In this document: piece by piece, positions 27,026 through 36,000 of the stretch | Numbering within the stretch: the stretch's first letter is position 1 | Layout of the letters: every line of letters starts with the position of its first letter | Assembly: GCF_001422925.1 (NCBI RefSeq) | Contig: NZ_LMNI01000011.1 | Location: 692,515-756,514, forward strand | Direction of reading: 5' to 3' | DNA from: Microbacterium sp. Leaf288 | Lineage (GTDB): Bacteria; Actinomycetota; Actinomycetes; Actinomycetales; Microbacteriaceae | Length of the DNA: 64,000 nt | Program-made: the position numbers and the translations under genes | Notes under the pieces: generated by a model | Seen by the model: the letters and a program-made list of their open reading frames with translations, nothing else | Databases searched by the model: none | What the model was told of the DNA's origin: nothing

Positions 27026-28372
27026 GTGCCGAAGGGGTCGCAGCCGCACCGCACCCTCCCGTCGCGCGCCGATGACGGCGCACGACCGCCCGATCGTGCG
27101 GTGCCCGCGCTGACGCCCGAGGAGCTCCTCGGCATCGATCGACTCCTCGCGCCCACCGACCGGCTCCTCGCGGACGCCTACCCCGGCGACGACGACACGC
27201 GTCAGCCCGTGCACACCGTCTACGTCGCCGCAGATCGATACACGCCGGCACTGCCTCGAGAGTGGGGCGCCGCGGCACGGGATGCCGTCGAGGCTCACGG
27301 CGGCATGGAGGTCGTCGCCCTCGACCTGGGAGTGCCGGAGGGGTTCGCCGCCGAGGTCGCGACGCTCGTCACGGCGAAGCTCGCGTCCGAGCCGATCGAG
27401 GACCTGCGCCTCGACCTCGAGGACGGGTACGGCGACCGGGGCGACGAGACCGAGGATGCCGACGTCCGCCGCGCCGCGGAGCAGCTGCTCGAGGCGGTCG
27501 CCGGCGGCGAGGCACCGCCCTTCTTCGGGATCCGCATCAAGGGCCTCGAGCGGGCCACGCGGGGACGCGGCATCCGTTCTCTCGATCTGTTCCTGGCGAC
27601 TCTGCTCGCCGCCGGCGATCTGCCGGACGGCCTCAGGCTGACCCTGCCGAAGGTGACCGCCGTCGCGCAGGTCGAGGCGATGGTGCGGCTCTGCGACCGC
27701 CTCGAGCGGCACCACGGCCTCGCAGCCGGACGCCTGCGGTTCGAGATGCAGGTCGAGACCCCGCAGATCGTGCTCGCCGCGGACGGGACCTCGCCGCTGG
27801 CCGCGGCCATCCACGCGGCGCAAGGCCGGGTGAGCGGGCTGCACTACGGCACGTACGACTACAGCGCCGCCCTCGGCATCGCCCCGGCGTACCAATCGAT
27901 GGATCACCCGGCGGCCGACCACGCCAAGAACGTGATGCAGGTCGCCGCGGCGCAGACCGGGGTGCGGCTGTCGGACGGGTCGACGAACATCCTCCCGGTC
28001 GGCGATGCGGACGCGGTGCGCGCGGCCTGGCGCCTGAGCGCACGGCTCACCCGCCGTTCGCTCGAGCGGGGCTTCTTCCAGGGCTGGGACCTGCACCCCG
28101 CGCAGCTCGTCCCGCGCTTCGTCGCCAACGCCCTCTTCTACCGGGAGGGCTTCGCGCCGGCCGTCGCGCGCCTGCGCGCCTACGTCGACCGGGTCGAGGG
28201 CGCGATCCTCGACGAACCGGCGACCGCCCGCGCGCTGGCGGCGTTCGTGTCCCGCGGCGTCGCCTGCGGGGCCATCACCGAGGACGAGCTGACGGATGCC
28301 GCGGGCCTCGATCTCGCCGCACTCGCCGCGCTCGCGCATCCGCCGCACACCACGACCGAGGGGCACGCATGA
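27026..28372 (+). CDS. DUF6986 aldolase/citrate-lyase-superfamily protein
   Basis: 448 residues from a GTG start. The middle contains TIM-barrel motifs of the HpcH/CitE superfamily: DLRLDLEDGYGDRGDE (metal-site acidic residues), IRIKGLE and LRFEMQVETPQIVL. Its stop overlaps the allE start (ATGA), so it belongs to the allantoin operon. Members of this actinobacterial family recur beside urate and allantoin genes, but no reaction is known to me. A lyase or aldolase acting on a C2-C3 product of ureidoglycolate breakdown would fit; this is speculation. Confidence 0.75.
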   Translation: MPKGSQPHRTLPSRADDGARPPDRAVPALTPEELLGIDRLLAPTDRLLADAYPGDDDTRQPVHTVYVAADRYTPALPREWGAAARDAVEAHGGMEVVALDLGVPEGFAAEVATLVTAKLASEPIEDLRLDLEDGYGDRGDETEDADVRRAAEQLLEAVAGGEAPPFFGIRIKGLERATRGRGIRSLDLFLATLLAAGDLPDGLRLTLPKVTAVAQVEAMVRLCDRLERHHGLAAGRLRFEMQVETPQIVLAADGTSPLAAAIHAAQGRVSGLHYGTYDYSAALGIAPAYQSMDHPAADHAKNVMQVAAAQTGVRLSDGSTNILPVGDADAVRAAWRLSARLTRRSLERGFFQGWDLHPAQLVPRFVANALFYREGFAPAVARLRAYVDRVEGAILDEPATARALAAFVSRGVACGAITEDELTDAAGLDLAALAALAHPPHTTTEGHA

Positions 28373-29181
28373 GCTACTACTCGCCGCAGGGGGGCCTGCC
28401 GCCGCAGACCGCGCTCCTCACCGATCGCGCCGTGGTGAAGCCCGCGTACACCTTCATCCCGAAGGGCGTGCTGCGCGACATCGTCACCAGCAACCTCCCG
28501 GGGTTCACGAACACGCGGTCGTGGATCCTGGCGCGGCCCGTCGCGGGTTCGGCGACGACGTTCGCGCAGCTGATCGTCGAGATCGCACCCGGCGGGGGAG
28601 CCGACAGACCCGAGCCCGAGAGTGGGGTCGAGGGCGTCGTGTTCGTCACCGCAGGCGCGCTCACGCTCGTCCTCGAGGGGGAGCGGCATGTGCTCGACCC
28701 GGGCGGCTACGCGTTCCTCGCGCCGGGTGCGGCGTGGTCGCTGGCCAACGAGGGTGAGGAGCCGGCGACCTTCCACTGGATCCGCAAGGCCTACGAGCCG
28801 GTCGAGCCGGTCCCGGTGCCCGCGTCGTTCATCGCGCGCGACCAGGACGTCGAGCCGCGCGCCATGCCCGACACCGACGGCGCATGGGCGACGACCCGCT
28901 TCGTCGATCCCGACGATCTCTCGCACGACATGCACGTCAACATCGTCACGTTCCGGCCCGGTGGCACGATCCCGTTCGCCGAGACCCACGTCATGGAGCA
29001 CGGGCTCTACGTCCTGCAGGGCAAGGCGGTGTACCGGCTCAACGACGACTGGGTCGAGTGCGAGGCCGGCGATTACATGCTGCTCAGGGCCTTCTGTCCC
29101 CAGGCCTGCTACGCCGGCGGCCCCGAGCCCTTCCGGTACCTGCTGTACAAGGACGTCAACCGCCAGATCCGGCTCACCTGA
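28369..29181 (+). CDS. allE: (S)-ureidoglycine aminohydrolase, bicupin
   Basis: 270 residues with two cupin domains (~45-140 and ~170-260). The second keeps likely Mn ligands in PFAETHVMEHGLYVL. AllE removes ammonia from (S)-ureidoglycine to give (S)-ureidoglycolate after allantoate hydrolysis. The ATG overlaps the preceding stop and allB follows 12 bp later. The enzyme that makes ureidoglycine (AllC) is not in this window and must be elsewhere if the route is complete. Confidence 0.93.
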   Translation: MSYYSPQGGLPPQTALLTDRAVVKPAYTFIPKGVLRDIVTSNLPGFTNTRSWILARPVAGSATTFAQLIVEIAPGGGADRPEPESGVEGVVFVTAGALTLVLEGERHVLDPGGYAFLAPGAAWSLANEGEEPATFHWIRKAYEPVEPVPVPASFIARDQDVEPRAMPDTDGAWATTRFVDPDDLSHDMHVNIVTFRPGGTIPFAETHVMEHGLYVLQGKAVYRLNDDWVECEAGDYMLLRAFCPQACYAGGPEPFRYLLYKDVNRQIRLT

Positions 29182-29193
29182 CAGCGGGGATCC

Positions 29194-30543
29194 ATGAGCG
29201 AACGGATGCTGCCGCACGATCTGGTCGTGCGCGGCCGGCGCGTGCTCACCGACGGCGGATTCCGGTCGTGCGAGGTCGCGGTCGCGGACGGACTCATCGT
29301 CGCGATCGAGCCGCTCGGCACCGGATTGCGTGGACAGGACGAGGTCGAGCTGCAGGACGACGAGGCGCTGCTGCCGGGCCTCGTCGACACGCACGTGCAC
29401 GTCGACGAGCCGGGGCGCACCGAGTGGGAGGGGTTCGCCTCGGCCACGAAGGCCGCGGCGGCCGGCGGCGTCACCACGATCATCGACATGCCCCTCAACA
29501 GCATCCCGCCCACCGTCTCGGTGGAGGCCCTGGAGGTCAAGCGCCTGACCGCGCGCGACCAGGTGTTCGTCGACGTCGGGTTCTGGGGCGGAGCGATCCC
29601 CGGCAACACGCGGGAGCTGCGGCCTCTGCATGAGGCCGGGGTGTTCGGGTTCAAGTGCTTCCTGCTGCCCTCGGGCGTGGACGAGTTCCCTCCGCTCGAT
29701 GCCGCGGAGATGGAACGCGACATGACCGAACTCGCCGGGTTCGGCGGCCTGCTCATCGTGCACGCGGAGGACGCGGCGACGATCGAGCACGCCCCGCACG
29801 CGAACGGGGCCCGTTACGACCGATTCCTCGCGTCGCGCCCGCACTCCGCCGAGGACATCGCGATCGCCGAGGTCATCGACCGCGCCCGTCGCACCGGAGC
29901 CCGCGCACACATCCTGCACCTGTCATCCTCGGACGCGCTCCCTCTCATCGCTGCCGCCAAGCGCGACGGCGTGCGCCTCACCGTCGAGACGTGCCCGCAC
30001 TATCTGACCCTGACCGCGGAGGACGTGACGGACGGGGCGACCGCCTTCAAGTGCTGTCCGCCGATCCGCGAGGCGGCCAACCGCGACCGGCTCTGGGAGG
30101 GGCTCGTCGACGGGACGATCGACAGCATCGTCAGCGACCATTCACCAGCCACGCTCGAGCTCAAAGCCCCGGGCGACGGCGACTTCGCCGTCGCCTGGGG
30201 CGGCGTCGCGTCACTGCAACTGGGGCTGCCCGTCGTGTGGACCGAGGCCCGCCGGCGACGCATCCCGCTCGAGAAGGTGGTGGAATGGATGTCGGCGCGT
30301 CCGGCGGCCCTGGCGGGCCTCGCCCGCAAGGGCAGGATCGCGCTCGGCTTCGACGCCGACCTGTCGGTGTTCGCACCCGACGACGGGTTCGTCGTCGACG
30401 TCGCCCGCCTGCACCACAAGAATCCCGTCTCGCCGTACGACGGCCACGCCCTGTCGGGCGTCGTGCGCGAGACCTTCCTGCGGGGCGAGCAGGTCGACTT
30501 CGCCGAGCCCCGCGGTCGCCTGCTGCGTCGCGACGTGGCCTGA
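29194..30543 (+). CDS. allB: Allantoinase
   Basis: 449 residues of the amidohydrolase superfamily. It opens the hydantoin ring of allantoin to allantoate. Metal ligands are visible in order: HVHVDEPG (first His pair), [10 protein letters not shown] (carbamylated Lys), [20 protein letters not shown] and the Asp of VSDHSP. The C-terminus closes with the usual small beta domain. It sits in the middle of the operon with conserved spacing. Confidence 0.95.
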   Translation: MSERMLPHDLVVRGRRVLTDGGFRSCEVAVADGLIVAIEPLGTGLRGQDEVELQDDEALLPGLVDTHVHVDEPGRTEWEGFASATKAAAAGGVTTIIDMPLNSIPPTVSVEALEVKRLTARDQVFVDVGFWGGAIPGNTRELRPLHEAGVFGFKCFLLPSGVDEFPPLDAAEMERDMTELAGFGGLLIVHAEDAATIEHAPHANGARYDRFLASRPHSAEDIAIAEVIDRARRTGARAHILHLSSSDALPLIAAAKRDGVRLTVETCPHYLTLTAEDVTDGATAFKCCPPIREAANRDRLWEGLVDGTIDSIVSDHSPATLELKAPGDGDFAVAWGGVASLQLGLPVVWTEARRRRIPLEKVVEWMSARPAALAGLARKGRIALGFDADLSVFAPDDGFVVDVARLHHKNPVSPYDGHALSGVVRETFLRGEQVDFAEPRGRLLRRDVA

Positions 30544-30600
30544 GCGCCGACACCGGCCGCTCCGGCCGGGTGAGACGTGACGATACGGAAGAAGAGTGAG

Positions 30601-31515
30601 ATGTCGGCAGATCCCTATGGCAGCGGTGCAGAAGTCCTCGAGGCGGAGGACGACCTGCGGTCGCTGATCACCGCGCGTCCTGCGCGGCACCGCGCCGTGG
30701 ACCCGGCGATCGCGCGCTCGTGGCTGCTCGTCCCGGGCACCCGCCCCGACTCGTTCGACGACATGGCGGCGTCGCGCGCCGACGCGGTCGTGCTCGACAT
30801 CGAGGACGCGGTCGACCCGAGCAACAAGCCGCAGGCCCGGCAGGACGTCGCCGACTGGCTCCGTGGCGGCGGTCGCGCCTGGGTGCGCGTCAACGACGCG
30901 CTGAGCCCGTTCTGGGCAGACGACCTCGCGACCCTTGCGGGCCTCCCCGGCCTCCTGGGCATCATGCTCGCCAAGACCGAGTCGGCCGACCAGGTGACGA
31001 GCTCGTTCGACCGCCTCGGCGGCACCGTGCCCGTCGTGGCCCTCGTCGAGTCGGCTCTGGGCATGGAGGACGCCGCGCACATCGCGCGCGCCCGCGGCGC
31101 CTTCCGCCTCGCGTTCGGCAGCGGCGACTTCCGCCGCGACACCGGCATGAGCGCGGACGCCGAGGCGATGGCGTACCCGCGGGCGCGCCTGGTCGTCGCC
31201 AGCCGCGTGGGCAACCTGCCCGGGCCGATCGACGGTCCGACGGTGAGTGGCAGCATGCCGACGCTGCGCGAGCACTCCGCGATCACGGTGTCGATGGGCA
31301 TGACCGGCAAGCTCTGCCTCGCGGCCGAGCAGGCTCCCGTCATCAACGAGGTCATCTGCCCCACGCCGAGCGAGGTGCTGTGGGCACTGGACTTCCTCGC
31401 CGACTTCGAAGGCCGCGGTCGTGTGATCCGCGACGGCAGCGACTTGCCCAGGCTCGGCCGGGCGCAGAAGATCGAGAAGCTGGCTCTCGCGTTCGGGGTG
31501 CACCCGACCTCGTGA
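30601..31515 (+). CDS. HpcH/HpaI aldolase - citrate lyase beta-like protein
   Basis: 304 residues, start at ATG 30601 (GAAGAAGAG upstream; a GTG at 30577 is in frame). The CitE-like barrel shows SWLLVPGTRPDSFDDM, VLDIEDAV (metal-site Glu/Asp), VRVND and VALVESALGMEDA. CitE paralogues cleave or form malyl-CoA or related thioesters, or are stand-alone aldolases. Its place between allantoinase and a peroxiredoxin suggests a role with glyoxylate or another purine-derived two-carbon unit. It is a second aldolase-superfamily protein in this operon, distinct from the DUF6986 one. Confidence 0.82.
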   Translation: MSADPYGSGAEVLEAEDDLRSLITARPARHRAVDPAIARSWLLVPGTRPDSFDDMAASRADAVVLDIEDAVDPSNKPQARQDVADWLRGGGRAWVRVNDALSPFWADDLATLAGLPGLLGIMLAKTESADQVTSSFDRLGGTVPVVALVESALGMEDAAHIARARGAFRLAFGSGDFRRDTGMSADAEAMAYPRARLVVASRVGNLPGPIDGPTVSGSMPTLREHSAITVSMGMTGKLCLAAEQAPVINEVICPTPSEVLWALDFLADFEGRGRVIRDGSDLPRLGRAQKIEKLALAFGVHPTS

Positions 31516-31556
31516 CCGGCGACGCCGAGCGACGAACCATCGAAGGGACCGACGAC

Positions 31557-32027
31557 ATGGCCGACATCCGCCTGAACGAGGGCGACGCGAACCCCGGGTT
31601 CGCGCTGCCCGACTCCACCGGCACGATGGTGCGTCCGGAGGACTTCGCCGGCCGCCGCCTCGTCGTCTACTTCTACCCGGCCGCGTTCACGCCCGGCTGC
31701 ACGACCGAGGCGTGCGACTTCCGCGACAACCTCGCCTCGCTGCAGGCGGCGGGGGTCGCCGTCGTCGGGGTCTCGCCCGACTCGGTCGAAAGGCTCGCGG
31801 AGTGGGCCGAGGCCGAGCAGCTGCAGTTCCCGCTCCTCTCCGACGAGGACCACGCCGTCGCCGAGGCGTGGGGCGCATGGGGGACCAAGGTCGTCAACGG
31901 TGAGGAGCGCGTCGGCCTCATCCGATCGACGTTCGTGCTGGATGCCGATGGCACGGTGCAGTCCGCCGAGTACCGGGTCGATCCCCACGGCCACGTGGAC
32001 CGCCTCCGCGCCCAGCTGGCCGCCTGA
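31557..32027 (+). CDS. bcp: Peroxiredoxin (BCP/PrxQ type)
   Basis: 156 residues. The peroxidatic C48 is in the TPGCTTE motif, and C53 five residues on is the usual BCP resolving cysteine (ACDF), an atypical 2-Cys enzyme that reduces hydroperoxides with thioredoxin. GAAGGGA precedes the ATG. It lies inside the urate/allantoin cluster, upstream of uraD-uraH-urate oxidase, and urate oxidase releases H2O2. Local peroxide removal is the natural reading. Confidence 0.92.
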   Translation: MADIRLNEGDANPGFALPDSTGTMVRPEDFAGRRLVVYFYPAAFTPGCTTEACDFRDNLASLQAAGVAVVGVSPDSVERLAEWAEAEQLQFPLLSDEDHAVAEAWGAWGTKVVNGEERVGLIRSTFVLDADGTVQSAEYRVDPHGHVDRLRAQLAA

Positions 32028-32056
32028 GCCCACCCCCACCCAGGCCCGCCGCAGCG

Positions 32057-32554
32057 ATGGAGCTGGACGCGTTCAACCGCCTCGACGCCGAAGCCGCGCG
32101 AGCCGTGGTGCGCCCGTGCGTCGACATCGACCGGTGGGTCGATGCCGTCGTCACAGGGCGGCCCTATGCGACGACGGCGGAGCTCCTCGCGGCGGCCCGC
32201 ACGAGCGCCCCGCGGTGGACGCCGGCCGAGATCGACGGGGCCCTCGCCCGCCACCCCCGCATCGGCGAGCGTGCGAGCGGAGGCGGAGCCGAGGCATCCC
32301 TCTCGCGATCCGAGCAGGCGGGGATCGGGGAGCCGACCGCCGACGTGGCCGCCGCGCTGGCCGCCGGCAACCGCGCCTACGAGGAGAAGTTCTCGCGGGT
32401 CTTCCTCATCCGGGCGGCCAGGCGCAGTGCCGATGAGATCCTCGGTGCGCTGGGCGAGCGGCTGGCCCACACTGAGGAGGAGGAGATCCCGGTCGTGGCG
32501 GAGCAGCTGCGGCAGATCGCCGTCCTCCGACTCGAAGGGATCATCGGTTCATGA
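32057..32554 (+). CDS. uraD: 2-oxo-4-hydroxy-4-carboxy-5-ureidoimidazoline decarboxylase
   Basis: 165 residues. The catalytic motif HPRIGER is present, with the active-site His at 66. UraD converts OHCU, the product of HIU hydrolase, stereospecifically to (S)-allantoin. The stop overlaps the uraH ATG (ATGA), so the two are coupled, followed by urate oxidase. Confidence 0.92.
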   Translation: MELDAFNRLDAEAARAVVRPCVDIDRWVDAVVTGRPYATTAELLAAARTSAPRWTPAEIDGALARHPRIGERASGGGAEASLSRSEQAGIGEPTADVAAALAAGNRAYEEKFSRVFLIRAARRSADEILGALGERLAHTEEEEIPVVAEQLRQIAVLRLEGIIGS

Positions 32555-32877
32555 GCCAGATCACGACGCACGTGCTGGATGCTGCGCTCGGAGGCCCTGC
32601 GCGCGGCGTCGGCGTCGTGCTGACCGCGGCCGACGGGGCCGAGATCGCGTCCGGCGTGACCGACGAGGCCGGCCGGATCTCGGATCTCGGACCGGAGCGC
32701 CTCGACGCCGGCACGTACCGGCTCACGTTCGCGACCGGCGACTTCTTCGCCGCGACGGGGCGTGCGACGCTCTACCCGGTCGTGTCGATCGACTTCGCGG
32801 TCGCCGACTCCGCGCAGCACTACCACGTGCCCCTGCTGCTCAGCCCGTTCGCGTACTCGACCTATCGGGGGAACTGA
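32551..32877 (+). CDS. uraH: 5-hydroxyisourate hydrolase (transthyretin-like)
   Basis: 108 residues. It begins ITTHVLDAALGGPA, with the conserved catalytic His, and ends in YRGN. The family end signature is YRGS, so the terminal Ser is replaced by Asn, which should be checked but is unlikely to abolish activity. The enzyme hydrolyses 5-hydroxyisourate to OHCU. It overlaps uraD and precedes the uricase gene by 1 bp. Confidence 0.93.
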   Translation: MSQITTHVLDAALGGPARGVGVVLTAADGAEIASGVTDEAGRISDLGPERLDAGTYRLTFATGDFFAATGRATLYPVVSIDFAVADSAQHYHVPLLLSPFAYSTYRGN

Positions 32878-32878
32878 C

Positions 32879-33778
32879 ATGTCCGAGCCCGCGATCGTCC
32901 TCGGCGCGAACCAGTACGGCAAGGCCGAGGTGCGGCTCGTCCGGGTCGACCGGGACGGTCGGCGGCACACGATCACCGACCTCGACGTGACGTCGCAGCT
33001 GCGCGGCGACTTCACCGCCGCCCACATCGCGGGGGACAACGCGCGCATCGTCGCCACCGAGACGCAGAAGAACACGGTGTTCGCCTTCGCCCGCGACGGC
33101 GTCGGCACGCCCGAGGAGTTCCTGCTCCGGCTGGGACGCCATTTCACCGGGGAGTTCGACGGGGTCACCGGCGGACGCTGGGAGGCCGAGCAGTACACCT
33201 GGACCCGCATCCCCGTCGACGGCGAGGGGCACGACCACTCGTTCGTGCGAGGCGGCACCGAGACCCGTACGGCCGTGGTCACGTTCGCCGGAGCCGAGGC
33301 GACCGTCATCTCGGGGCTGCGCGACCTCGCGGTGCTGAAGTCCGCCGGGTCGGAGTTCCACGGTTTCGTGCGCGACCGGTACACGACCCTCGCCGAGACC
33401 GACGACCGCATCCTCGCGACGTCGGTCACCGCGAGGTGGCGCTACAACCGCCTCGACGTCGGGTTCGACGAGTCGTTCGCCGAGGTGCGCCGGCTGCTGC
33501 TCGAGGCGTTCGCCGGGACGCACTCGCTCGCGCTCCAGCACACCCTGTACGAGATGGGCCGGCGGGTGCTCGAGGCCCGCACCGAGATCGATGAGATCCG
33601 CTTCTCGATGCCGAACCTGCACCACATCGCGGTGGACCTGACGCCGTTCGGGCTCGACAACCCCAACGAGGTCTTCTATGCCGCCGACCGTCCGTACGGG
33701 CTGATCGAGGCGGCGGTGCTCCGCGACGGCGTGCCGGGGAACCACCCCGCATGGCACGGGATCGCCGGCTTCTGCTGA
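32879..33778 (+). CDS. uox: Urate oxidase (cofactor-free uricase)
   Basis: 299 residues with two T-fold repeats. Catalytic-triad elements are visible: K14-type lysine in NQYGKAEVRL, the TETQKNTVF threonine segment, and PNLHHIAVDL with the conserved His in repeat 2. It oxidises urate with O2 to 5-hydroxyisourate and H2O2. It ends the purine cluster. Xanthine dehydrogenase and a urate permease are not in this window. Confidence 0.95.
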   Translation: MSEPAIVLGANQYGKAEVRLVRVDRDGRRHTITDLDVTSQLRGDFTAAHIAGDNARIVATETQKNTVFAFARDGVGTPEEFLLRLGRHFTGEFDGVTGGRWEAEQYTWTRIPVDGEGHDHSFVRGGTETRTAVVTFAGAEATVISGLRDLAVLKSAGSEFHGFVRDRYTTLAETDDRILATSVTARWRYNRLDVGFDESFAEVRRLLLEAFAGTHSLALQHTLYEMGRRVLEARTEIDEIRFSMPNLHHIAVDLTPFGLDNPNEVFYAADRPYGLIEAAVLRDGVPGNHPAWHGIAGFC

Positions 33779-33816
33779 CTCCGGATCCACGCGCGCGCCA
33801 CGGTCGTGGCGCCGTG

Positions 33817-34362
33817 TCAGCCCTTCGGCATGCGGCTCACGAAGCGGGTGGCGTCGACGCCCTTGCGGCGGGTCGGACGCGAGCGCTTCGGCTTGCCGCC
33901 GACGTAAAGCCAGCCGAGGAGCTCCTCGCTCTTCTTGAGGCCGTGGGCCTTCGCGACGATCTTCGACCGGGTGTGCTCTCCGGCGGTCCGCCAGAAGACG
34001 CCCCAGCCGGCCTCGTCGAGCACCAGGCTCAAGACGTGCGCGACGCCGGAGGCGACAGCCTCCTGCTCCCACCGCGGCACCTTGTGCGTCTTGCTGTAGC
34101 TCGCCACCACCGCGATGATCAGCGGCGCGCGCATCGGCTTCGACGACGAGCCCTTGTGGCCCTCGGCCTTGTTGAGCGCCTTGCCCAGACGCTGTCGATC
34201 GGCGCCGCGCAGCTCGATGAGCCGCCACGGGTGCAGTGACTTGTGGTCGGCGACGCGCCCGGCGGCGGCGACGAAGTCGAGGAGCTCCTCGTGCGAGGGC
34301 GCCTCATCCGTCACCTTCGACCACGACCGCCGTGCGAGCGCGGCGTCGAGCGCGCCGGACAT
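33817..34362 (-). CDS. Nitroreductase-family flavoprotein
   Basis: 181 residues. The FMN-binding family pattern is visible: ARRSWSKVTDEAPSHEELLDFVAAAGRVAD followed by HPWRLIELRG, and GVFWRTAG near residue 125. These enzymes use NAD(P)H and FMN to reduce nitro compounds, quinones or enones. The C-terminus is Arg/Lys-rich. The ATG overlaps the msrB stop, so it is translated with methionine sulfoxide reductase, consistent with a redox-stress role. Confidence 0.85.
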   Translation of the reverse strand: MSGALDAALARRSWSKVTDEAPSHEELLDFVAAAGRVADHKSLHPWRLIELRGADRQRLGKALNKAEGHKGSSSKPMRAPLIIAVVASYSKTHKVPRWEQEAVASGVAHVLSLVLDEAGWGVFWRTAGEHTRSKIVAKAHGLKKSEELLGWLYVGGKPKRSRPTRRKGVDATRFVSRMPKG

Positions 34363-34772
34363 CACGCCGCGCCCTCGCCGGGCGTGAACTGCAGCGAGAT
34401 CGAGTTCATGCAGTAGCGGTCGCCGGTCGGGGTGCCGAATCCGTCGGGGAACACATGGCCCAGGTGCGAGCCGCAGTTCGCGCAGCGCACCTCGGTGCGC
34501 ACCATGCCGTGGCTGTTGTCCTCGATGAGCTCGACCGCCTCGGGGCGGATGGACTCGTAGAAGCTCGGCCAGCCGCAGTGCGAGTCGAACTTCGTGCCGC
34601 TCTGGAACAGCTCCGCGCCGCAGGCCGCGCACGTGTAGAGGCCGGCGCGGCTCTCGTCGAGCAGCTCACCGGTCCAGGGCCGCTCGGTGCCCGCCTCGCG
34701 CAGCACGGCGTACTGATCGGCGGTCAGGTCTGCGCGCCACTGGGCGTCGCTCTTGTCGACGGCGTAGGTCAT
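34362..34772 (-). CDS. msrB: Peptide-methionine (R)-S-oxide reductase
   Basis: 136 residues. Structural zinc cysteines are in CAACG and CANCG, and the catalytic Cys in RYCMNSISLQF. MsrB reduces methionine-R-sulfoxide in proteins with thioredoxin. GAGGAA precedes the ATG. It heads a two-gene operon with the nitroreductase. Confidence 0.95.
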   Translation of the reverse strand: MTYAVDKSDAQWRADLTADQYAVLREAGTERPWTGELLDESRAGLYTCAACGAELFQSGTKFDSHCGWPSFYESIRPEAVELIEDNSHGMVRTEVRCANCGSHLGHVFPDGFGTPTGDRYCMNSISLQFTPGEGAA

Positions 34773-34876
34773 CGTTCCTCCTCGGCCGCGCACAACGGCC
34801 ACCCTCCATTCAACCCCAGCGACCGATGGGGTGGGGCGGCCCCGCGTCGCCCCTGCGCCGTGAAACCCCACCGGGC

Positions 34877-34911
34877 GGACGAGACCTCGCGGTTCCCCCA
34901 CGGTCTCGTCC
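34877..34911. repeat. Inverted repeat upstream of the DUF2332 gene
   Basis: Perfect 10-bp arms (34877-34886 and 34902-34911) around a 15-nt spacer, between divergent msrB and the DUF2332 gene. It ends 27 bp before the DUF2332 start. Could be an operator or RNA hairpin; there is no U-tract. Confidence 0.45.
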
Positions 34912-34938
34912 CCGGACTGTCGTCTCACGGAGGACACG

Positions 34939-35991
34939 ATGCGACAGGACAGCGTGGGGGAGGATGAGGGCATGGGCGGGGCGGACGCGGACGAGCAGGC
35001 GGCGGTCGTCGAGCGGTACGCGCGCTTCGCGCGCGACGAGGCTCCCGGCCGGTCGGCGCTGTACGCCGAGTGGGCGGGCGGCGTCGCCTCCGATCCGGAC
35101 GTCGCGGCCATCCTCGCGCGCATCCCCGCCACGCGACGGCAGCCGCCGCTCGTGTTCGCGGTGACCCGCATGCTCGGCGCGCCCGAGAGCGCGTTCCCGG
35201 CGTGGGCGGCGTGGCTCGTCGAGCACCGCGACGAGGTCGTGGCCGAGGCATCCGTCCGCCGTCTGCAGACCAACGAGCCGCAGCGGTGCGCGGCCCTGCT
35301 CCCGGCCCTCGCGACGATCGACGGGCCGATCGCGCTGCTCGAAGTCGGCGCGAGCGGCGGGCTGTGCCTGTACCCCGACCGCTATTCGTACCGCTACCGG
35401 GGGAGCGATGGCGTCCTCGCGCTCGATCCCGACGCCGGGCCATCGGGGGTGGTGCTGGAGTGCGACGTCACGGGCGAACCGCCGCTGCGGCTGCCGCGGG
35501 TCGTGTGGCGCGCCGGGATCGACCTCGAGCCGCTCGACGCCTCCGACGAGGGCGACCGGCGATTCCTCACGAGCCTGGTGTGGCCGGGGGAGAGCGGAAG
35601 AACGGAGCGGATCGCCGCCGCCCTCGACATCGCCGCCGCGGACCCGCCGCATGTGATCGCCGGCGACGCCTCCGACCCGGAGGTGCTGCGCGCGGCCGCC
35701 GCGCTCGCGCCCGCCGGCGCGATGCTCGTCGTCACGACGCCGGGGGTCCTGCCGCACATCCCGCGTGCCGGACGCGAACGCCTCCTCGACGCCGTGCGCA
35801 CCCTCGACGCCGCCTGGATCACGATCGACCCGCCCGCGCTGCACGACCGGTGGCGGCCTCCCGTCGACGCCGCGTCCTGGGACGGCTTCGTGCTCGGCCG
35901 CGACGGCGAAGCGCTCGCCGCGGTCGACCCGCTCGGCTCGTTCGTGCACTGGCGCGCGTGGCGCACGGGGCCAACGGATGCCGCGGGTTAG
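34939..35991 (+). CDS. DUF2332 domain protein, unknown function
   Basis: 350 residues from ATG 34939, preceded by GGAGG; a second in-frame ATG lies at 34972. The family pattern includes RALYAEWA-like ALYAEWAGGVASDP, LLEVGASGGLCLYPDRY and a C-terminal FVHWRAW segment. The glycine-rich LEVGASGG motif resembles a SAM-binding loop, so a methyltransferase-like fold is possible, but I know of no characterised member. Followed 9 bp later by the DUF3263 gene. Confidence 0.75.
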   Translation: MRQDSVGEDEGMGGADADEQAAVVERYARFARDEAPGRSALYAEWAGGVASDPDVAAILARIPATRRQPPLVFAVTRMLGAPESAFPAWAAWLVEHRDEVVAEASVRRLQTNEPQRCAALLPALATIDGPIALLEVGASGGLCLYPDRYSYRYRGSDGVLALDPDAGPSGVVLECDVTGEPPLRLPRVVWRAGIDLEPLDASDEGDRRFLTSLVWPGESGRTERIAAALDIAAADPPHVIAGDASDPEVLRAAAALAPAGAMLVVTTPGVLPHIPRAGRERLLDAVRTLDAAWITIDPPALHDRWRPPVDAASWDGFVLGRDGEALAAVDPLGSFVHWRAWRTGPTDAAG

Positions 35992-35994
35992 CGT
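35989..35994 (+). promoter_or_regulatory. -10 box (TAGCGT) of the DUF3263 gene
   Basis: Ends 7 nt before GTG 36001 and includes the last two bases of the preceding stop codon; leaderless spacing. Confidence 0.45.
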
Positions 35995-36000
35995 GGACGC

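Noticed and set aside
25853..28366. 837-residue open frame on the minus strand
   Set aside because: It overlaps the tRNA, the YdcZ transporter and the DUF6986 gene, all well supported on the plus strand. Arg/Ala/Gly-rich shadow.
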